Both the position numbers and the translations under genes were made by a program. From Halovivax cerinus (GTDB lineage Archaea; Halobacteriota; Halobacteria; Halobacteriales; Natrialbaceae), in the NCBI RefSeq assembly GCF_024498195.1, contig NZ_CP101824.1:2046001-2110000 (forward strand): 64,000 nt of DNA, in the 5' to 3' direction. Positions 61,192 to 64,000 of this stretch are shown here, piece by piece; position 1 is the first letter of the stretch, and each line of letters opens with the position of its first letter. Under the pieces are notes generated by a model, which ran no database searches, was not told the DNA's origin, and saw nothing but the letters and a program-made list of their open reading frames with translations.

Positions 61192-62043
61192 ATGCTCCCA
61201 GGTCCACTCGAAATCGACGATACCGACGAAGCTGCCGTCCGGTCACAGCTGAAAACCCTCTTCGAGCGCCTTCACGATCTCGTCTCGGACGTCCTCTCCG
61301 AGATCGACCAGCCGGAACTCCGACGTCAGATCCGCCACGTGGCCTTCCAGTCCACGGAGGCTCTCCCGAAGCGATCGTCACGGCCGACCGTCGTCATCCA
61401 CCACCTCGTCGAACAACTGTTCCTGAGTTACGATCCGGACGGTGACTCGCTAGACCAGGTGCTTCGAGCCGCAGTTATCGCGATGGAGTACTACGACATC
61501 GTCGACGACGTGATCGACGGTGACGTCAGGGCGGGACACGAACTGGACGTACTCGTCACGAACGAACTCCTGTTTCCTCTGTTCGTCCGTCACATCGGCC
61601 GACTCGGGCAGCCGGCGACGGACTACTGGTCCGAACGAGCCGTTCGGACGGTGGGGTCGCTGGTCGTCGAATACTCGAGCGAGCCCTCCGCTGAAACGTA
61701 TCGGACCCTCGTCGACCGCCAATCGTATCTCTTCGGTTCGATGACGGGACTGGGAGCGGTCGCGGCCGGGGCGGGCCAGGCGGACGTCGAACGGGCCGAA
61801 CAGATCGGGCGCACCTACTTCACGTACGATCAGTTCAGACTCGACCTGCGACAGTACGAAGGAGGTGACGACGATCCGTGGAACCTCTGGCGTCTCTGTG
61901 GCGACGACGAGGCGACAGGAATGATAGTCGCACAGCGAGCCGAATTCGAGCGACTCATCGAACCGTTGCCGGACGACCGACGGCGCCTCCTTCGCCCCCT
62001 CGTCGCAACCGATATCGAATCGTATCGGGCGTCGTTCCGGTAG
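61192..62043 (+). CDS. Polyprenyl-synthase-like protein (ComQ-like candidate)
   Basis: 283 residues with the all-helical trans-prenyltransferase pattern. The first Asp-rich motif is present in YYDIVDDVIDGDVRAGHELD (DDxxD). The second motif is degenerate: YFTYDQFRLDLRQYEGGDDD has no DDxxD. It also has a basic region before the first motif (LPKRSSRPTVVIHHLVEQLF). Normal chain-length synthases are about 300-350 residues with both motifs. A weakened second motif is also found in ComQ-type peptide prenyltransferases. It starts 90 bp after the Cys-rich gene and on the same strand. Confidence 0.75.
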   Translation: MLPGPLEIDDTDEAAVRSQLKTLFERLHDLVSDVLSEIDQPELRRQIRHVAFQSTEALPKRSSRPTVVIHHLVEQLFLSYDPDGDSLDQVLRAAVIAMEYYDIVDDVIDGDVRAGHELDVLVTNELLFPLFVRHIGRLGQPATDYWSERAVRTVGSLVVEYSSEPSAETYRTLVDRQSYLFGSMTGLGAVAAGAGQADVERAEQIGRTYFTYDQFRLDLRQYEGGDDDPWNLWRLCGDDEATGMIVAQRAEFERLIEPLPDDRRRLLRPLVATDIESYRASFR

Positions 62044-62075
62044 CCGAATGACGTGATGCTCGAGACGTCCCGCGG

Positions 62076-62648
62076 TCACCACTCCTCGGCCAGCAACCCG
62101 TACCGGATGACGTTCACGCGCTCCCCGTCGACGAACGCGTGATCGCGGAACGACCCCTCCTTCCGAAATCCGACCTTGTTCAGCACGCGTGCCGACGCCG
62201 GATTGGTGGCGAACGTCTCGGCGTGGAGTTTGGCGATGCGGCGCTCTTCGAACGCATAGGTACAGACGAGTTTCAGCGCGTCAGTGCAGTAGCCGTTTCC
62301 CCAGTGGTCGGGGGTGATCGCGTAGCCGACCTCCGCCGTCCCCCAGACGTCGTGTGTTGGGGTGAGGCCGATCGTTCCGACAGGGTCGGGCACGCCGCCG
62401 TCGTCCAGGCCGAGCGGGTCGTCGCCGTCGGTCGGCGCGGGATCGCGACAGATCAGGAAGTCGAACCCGTCTCGCTCCCCCTGTGACTCGATCCAGTCGC
62501 GCTCGTCCGCCGCCGTGATCGGATCGGTGCTCGCGATTCGCCGCCGGACCCGCGGTTCGTTCAGCAACTCCTGGCAGAATCGCCCGTCTTCTCGCTGGAT
62601 CGGGTGCAAAGACACCTGCTCGCCCGAGAGAACGGCTGGTCCCGGCAT
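62076..62648 (-). CDS. GNAT acetyltransferase, RimJ/RimL type
   Basis: 190 residues. The family core is EVGYAITPDHWGNGYCTDAL (acetyl-CoA loop region, with the Q/R-x-x-G-x-G/A variant HWGNGY), followed by AKLHAETFATNPASARVLNK and VGFRKEGSFRDHAFVDGERV. These motifs are typical of RimJ/RimL-like N-acetyltransferases; substrate unknown. Convergent with the prenyl-synthase gene. Confidence 0.88.
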   Translation of the reverse strand: MPGPAVLSGEQVSLHPIQREDGRFCQELLNEPRVRRRIASTDPITAADERDWIESQGERDGFDFLICRDPAPTDGDDPLGLDDGGVPDPVGTIGLTPTHDVWGTAEVGYAITPDHWGNGYCTDALKLVCTYAFEERRIAKLHAETFATNPASARVLNKVGFRKEGSFRDHAFVDGERVNVIRYGLLAEEW

Positions 62649-62795
62649 GCGAACCGGTTTCGGGTCGACCGTGATAGCTGTTGGCCCCGCGTCGTGTCGA
62701 TCGGTTCCGTTCGGCCCGTATCGTCACAGAATCGGCACTCTACGGTGTGTACCGCGTCCGGATCCTCCTCCGGGACGATCGCCGGCTCCGGAACG

Positions 62796-63026
62796 TCACT
62801 CGAGGACGAGGTACGTCCGTCCACCGCGGTGCTCGAGCGAGACGAGGTGCGTGCCGACGTTCTCCTCGACGAACGTCTCCAGGCTCGTCACGTCGAGTTC
62901 GGTGACGTCGATGCGCCGGCGTTCCGTCCGGGCGATCCGGCGTTCGAGTTCGTCGGCGGGTTCGTCGTGCTGCAGGGCTGGTTGGCCGGCCGATTCGTCG
63001 TCGAGGACGACCGCGTTCGTGCTCAT
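62796..63026 (-). CDS. Small hypothetical haloarchaeal protein
   Basis: 76 residues starting MSTNAVVLDDESAGQPALQH and ending VGTHLVSLEHRGGRTYLVLE, with a short basic helix between (IARTERRRIDVTELDVTSLE). No cysteines and no membrane segment. Family not recognised. It lies just downstream of cbiZ on the same strand, 76 bp away, but a role in cobamide metabolism is not implied by sequence. Confidence 0.6.
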   Translation of the reverse strand: MSTNAVVLDDESAGQPALQHDEPADELERRIARTERRRIDVTELDVTSLETFVEENVGTHLVSLEHRGGRTYLVLE

Positions 63027-63102
63027 GTTCTGTCGGAGGCACGGACAGTACGTCAAAGCGACCCGAGCGGAGTGAAAGTGAAAGTGCGAGCCTCCAGGCG
63101 GT

Positions 63103-63864
63103 TCACGGATCGCTTTTCGGGACGGAGAAGACGTCCGCGCGGACGTCGGTCGTGGTGCCGTAGCGGGCCTCGTCGACGCTTGCGGGAACCGAACCCTGGT
63201 TCTCGTACCTGGCGTGTAGCGACGCCGTCACGGCTTCGCGAACGCACGCCCGCGTCGCCGCGCCGACGGGCGTCGCGCTACCGGAGTATTCGGCGAGGGT
63301 ACCGTTCGGATCGTGCCCGACGGTGATCGCGTCGCTCGTCGTTCCCGGGAAGCCGGATTCGGCGAGCAGCGTCACGGCTTTGGCCTCGGCGGCGACCGCG
63401 ACGAGGTTCGCCAGCGCGCCGTCGGCGAGCGCCCGATCGGTCACGACGTGGATGTTGACGGTTCCGGTGGTCTCCGAACGCTCGCCATCCGTCGGCAGGG
63501 AACCGCCCGTCGGCTCACGTGGGAGCGCTGCCGGGTTCGAGAGTCCGACGGTCGCGACGGCCATCACCGGCCCGCAGCGGGCGCCGCGGGCGTGATCCAT
63601 CGAGACGCCCGTCAGCAGGACCGGGCCGTCGTCTTCGAATCCCGCCGAGTCGAGGCGTGCTTCGACGTAGGTCGGGAGGTCCGACGTCTCCCAGTTTTCG
63701 GGGACGGCGACGTTGTACGCCGCGTCGGCGCCGACGCGGCCGCCGTTCCACCCCGTGTGGAGCCACGTCGTTCCCGGCCGGTACACCCGGAGTACGCCCG
63801 CGCGGCGGGTCGATTCCACGATCGAGCCGTCGGCAGCGACGTCGTCCACCGTCGATTCACCCAC
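63103..63864 (-). CDS. cbiZ: Adenosylcobinamide amidohydrolase CbiZ
   Basis: 253 residues. The CbiZ core is visible: TTWLHTGWNGGRVGADAAYN, then LLTGVSMDHARGARCGPVMA, TGTVNIHVVTDRALADGALA and TTSDAITVGHDPNG. CbiZ removes the nucleotide loop of salvaged cobamides so that cobinamide can be remodelled to adenosylcobalamin. GTG 63864 overlaps the stop of the upstream cobD-like gene, consistent with a cobamide salvage operon. Confidence 0.92.
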   Translation of the reverse strand: MGESTVDDVAADGSIVESTRRAGVLRVYRPGTTWLHTGWNGGRVGADAAYNVAVPENWETSDLPTYVEARLDSAGFEDDGPVLLTGVSMDHARGARCGPVMAVATVGLSNPAALPREPTGGSLPTDGERSETTGTVNIHVVTDRALADGALANLVAVAAEAKAVTLLAESGFPGTTSDAITVGHDPNGTLAEYSGSATPVGAATRACVREAVTASLHARYENQGSVPASVDEARYGTTTDVRADVFSVPKSDP

Positions 63865-64000
63865 CGTCGAGCACCTCCAGCACCAGGTCCGTCGTCTCCC
63901 GGTCGCGAACGGCGATACGGACGTGCGAGTCGAGGTCGCGGAACGTCCGCGCGTCGCGGAGGACGATTCCCGCTTCTCGGGCGTGGGTCAGTACGGCGTC
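63857..64000 (-). CDS. cobD: Threonine-phosphate decarboxylase / aminotransferase-like CobD, C-terminal fragment
   Basis: Only the last 47 residues are in the window: AGIVLRDARTFRDLDSHVRI, then AVRDRETTDLVLEVLDGG. This ending (D-x-R-x-F, then R-I-A-V-R-x-x-x-x-x-x-x-L) is that of pyridoxal-phosphate class-I/II aminotransferases such as CobD/HisC. The neighbouring cbiZ makes CobD, which forms the aminopropanol-phosphate linker of cobamides, the likeliest identity. The gene continues to the right of the window. Confidence 0.75.
   Translation of the reverse strand, partial: DAVLTHAREAGIVLRDARTFRDLDSHVRIAVRDRETTDLVLEVLDGG

Noticed and set aside
62561-62824. Small frame containing VECRFCDDTGR between the GNAT and hypothetical genes
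   Set aside because: It overlaps the GNAT gene start, has no start codon at the plausible beginning and only one Cys pair; perhaps a remnant of a small zinc-finger gene.

Overview
The window is a stretch of haloarchaeal (class Halobacteria) chromosome. The evidence is the high GC, the strongly acidic predicted proteins, Tat-dependent lipoprotein and secretion signals, frequent 4-bp start/stop overlaps, haloarchaea-restricted families (HalOD1, bacterio-opsin-activator HTH, DUF7344-like, DUF7845-like) and the cdrL-cdrS-ftsZ2 cell-division locus. I cannot name the genus from sequence alone. No rRNA operon, CRISPR array or complete insertion sequence was found.

Left flank (1-21.3 kb): the N-terminal part of a divergent family-B DNA polymerase with two small upstream partners; a CBS-domain protein; a Nudix hydrolase; a zinc-type quinone oxidoreductase split by a 1-nt deletion; prolyl-tRNA synthetase; a HalOD1 protein; an AlaX-type trans-editing enzyme; a complete five-gene dipeptide/oligopeptide ABC operon (solute-binding protein, two permeases, two ATPases); a MacB/FtsX-like ABC exporter (ATPase plus two permeases); a SelT/W/H-like CxxC protein; and an HTTM membrane protein.

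Central provirus (21.3-39.6 kb): an 18.3-kb element is bounded by 44-bp direct repeats (one mismatch) derived from the 3' end of tRNA-Tyr. The intact tRNA gene is at the right end. The element carries a tyrosine integrase, a small ribbon-helix-helix regulator behind a palindrome-rich control region, and a rightward virion-like module: small membrane proteins, a Tat-exported spike-like protein with a C-terminal coiled coil and membrane anchor, a large membrane protein and a P-loop NTPase. A leftward run of overlapping zinc-finger, nuclease-like and DUF6884-like genes ends in a DUF7845-like putative replication protein. This layout fits the pleolipoviruses, most likely the integrating SNJ2/HRPV-9-like (Betapleolipovirus) group. 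Between the two modules is an AT-richer cargo segment (29.9-34.7 kb) of unrecognised genes, a DUF2971 protein and a broken DUF7692-like gene.

Right flank (39.7-64 kb): the cell-division locus (CdrL-like regulator, CdrS, FtsZ2) with a long leader studded with an 8-bp motif; a VTT/DedA protein; the tRNA thiolation protein NcsA; several small enzymes; a 37-bp tandem-repeat array; endonuclease IV; a lipoate-ligase-family protein; Rio2 kinase; ribosomal protein L15e; regulators; a DUF3006 plus ComEC-like hydrolase pair; and a four-gene cluster of extremely acidic, glycine-zipper proteins of unknown function. Beyond these lie MsrB, a Cys-cluster protein, a Tat-secreted Cys-rich protein beside a polyprenyl-synthase-like enzyme (a ComX/ComQ-like arrangement), a GNAT acetyltransferase, and cobamide salvage genes (cbiZ, partial cobD).

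The least-explained features are the acidic glycine-zipper cluster, the Cys-rich-peptide/prenyl-synthase pair, the provirus cargo region, and the repeated GTAAGACG motif upstream of cdrS-ftsZ2.
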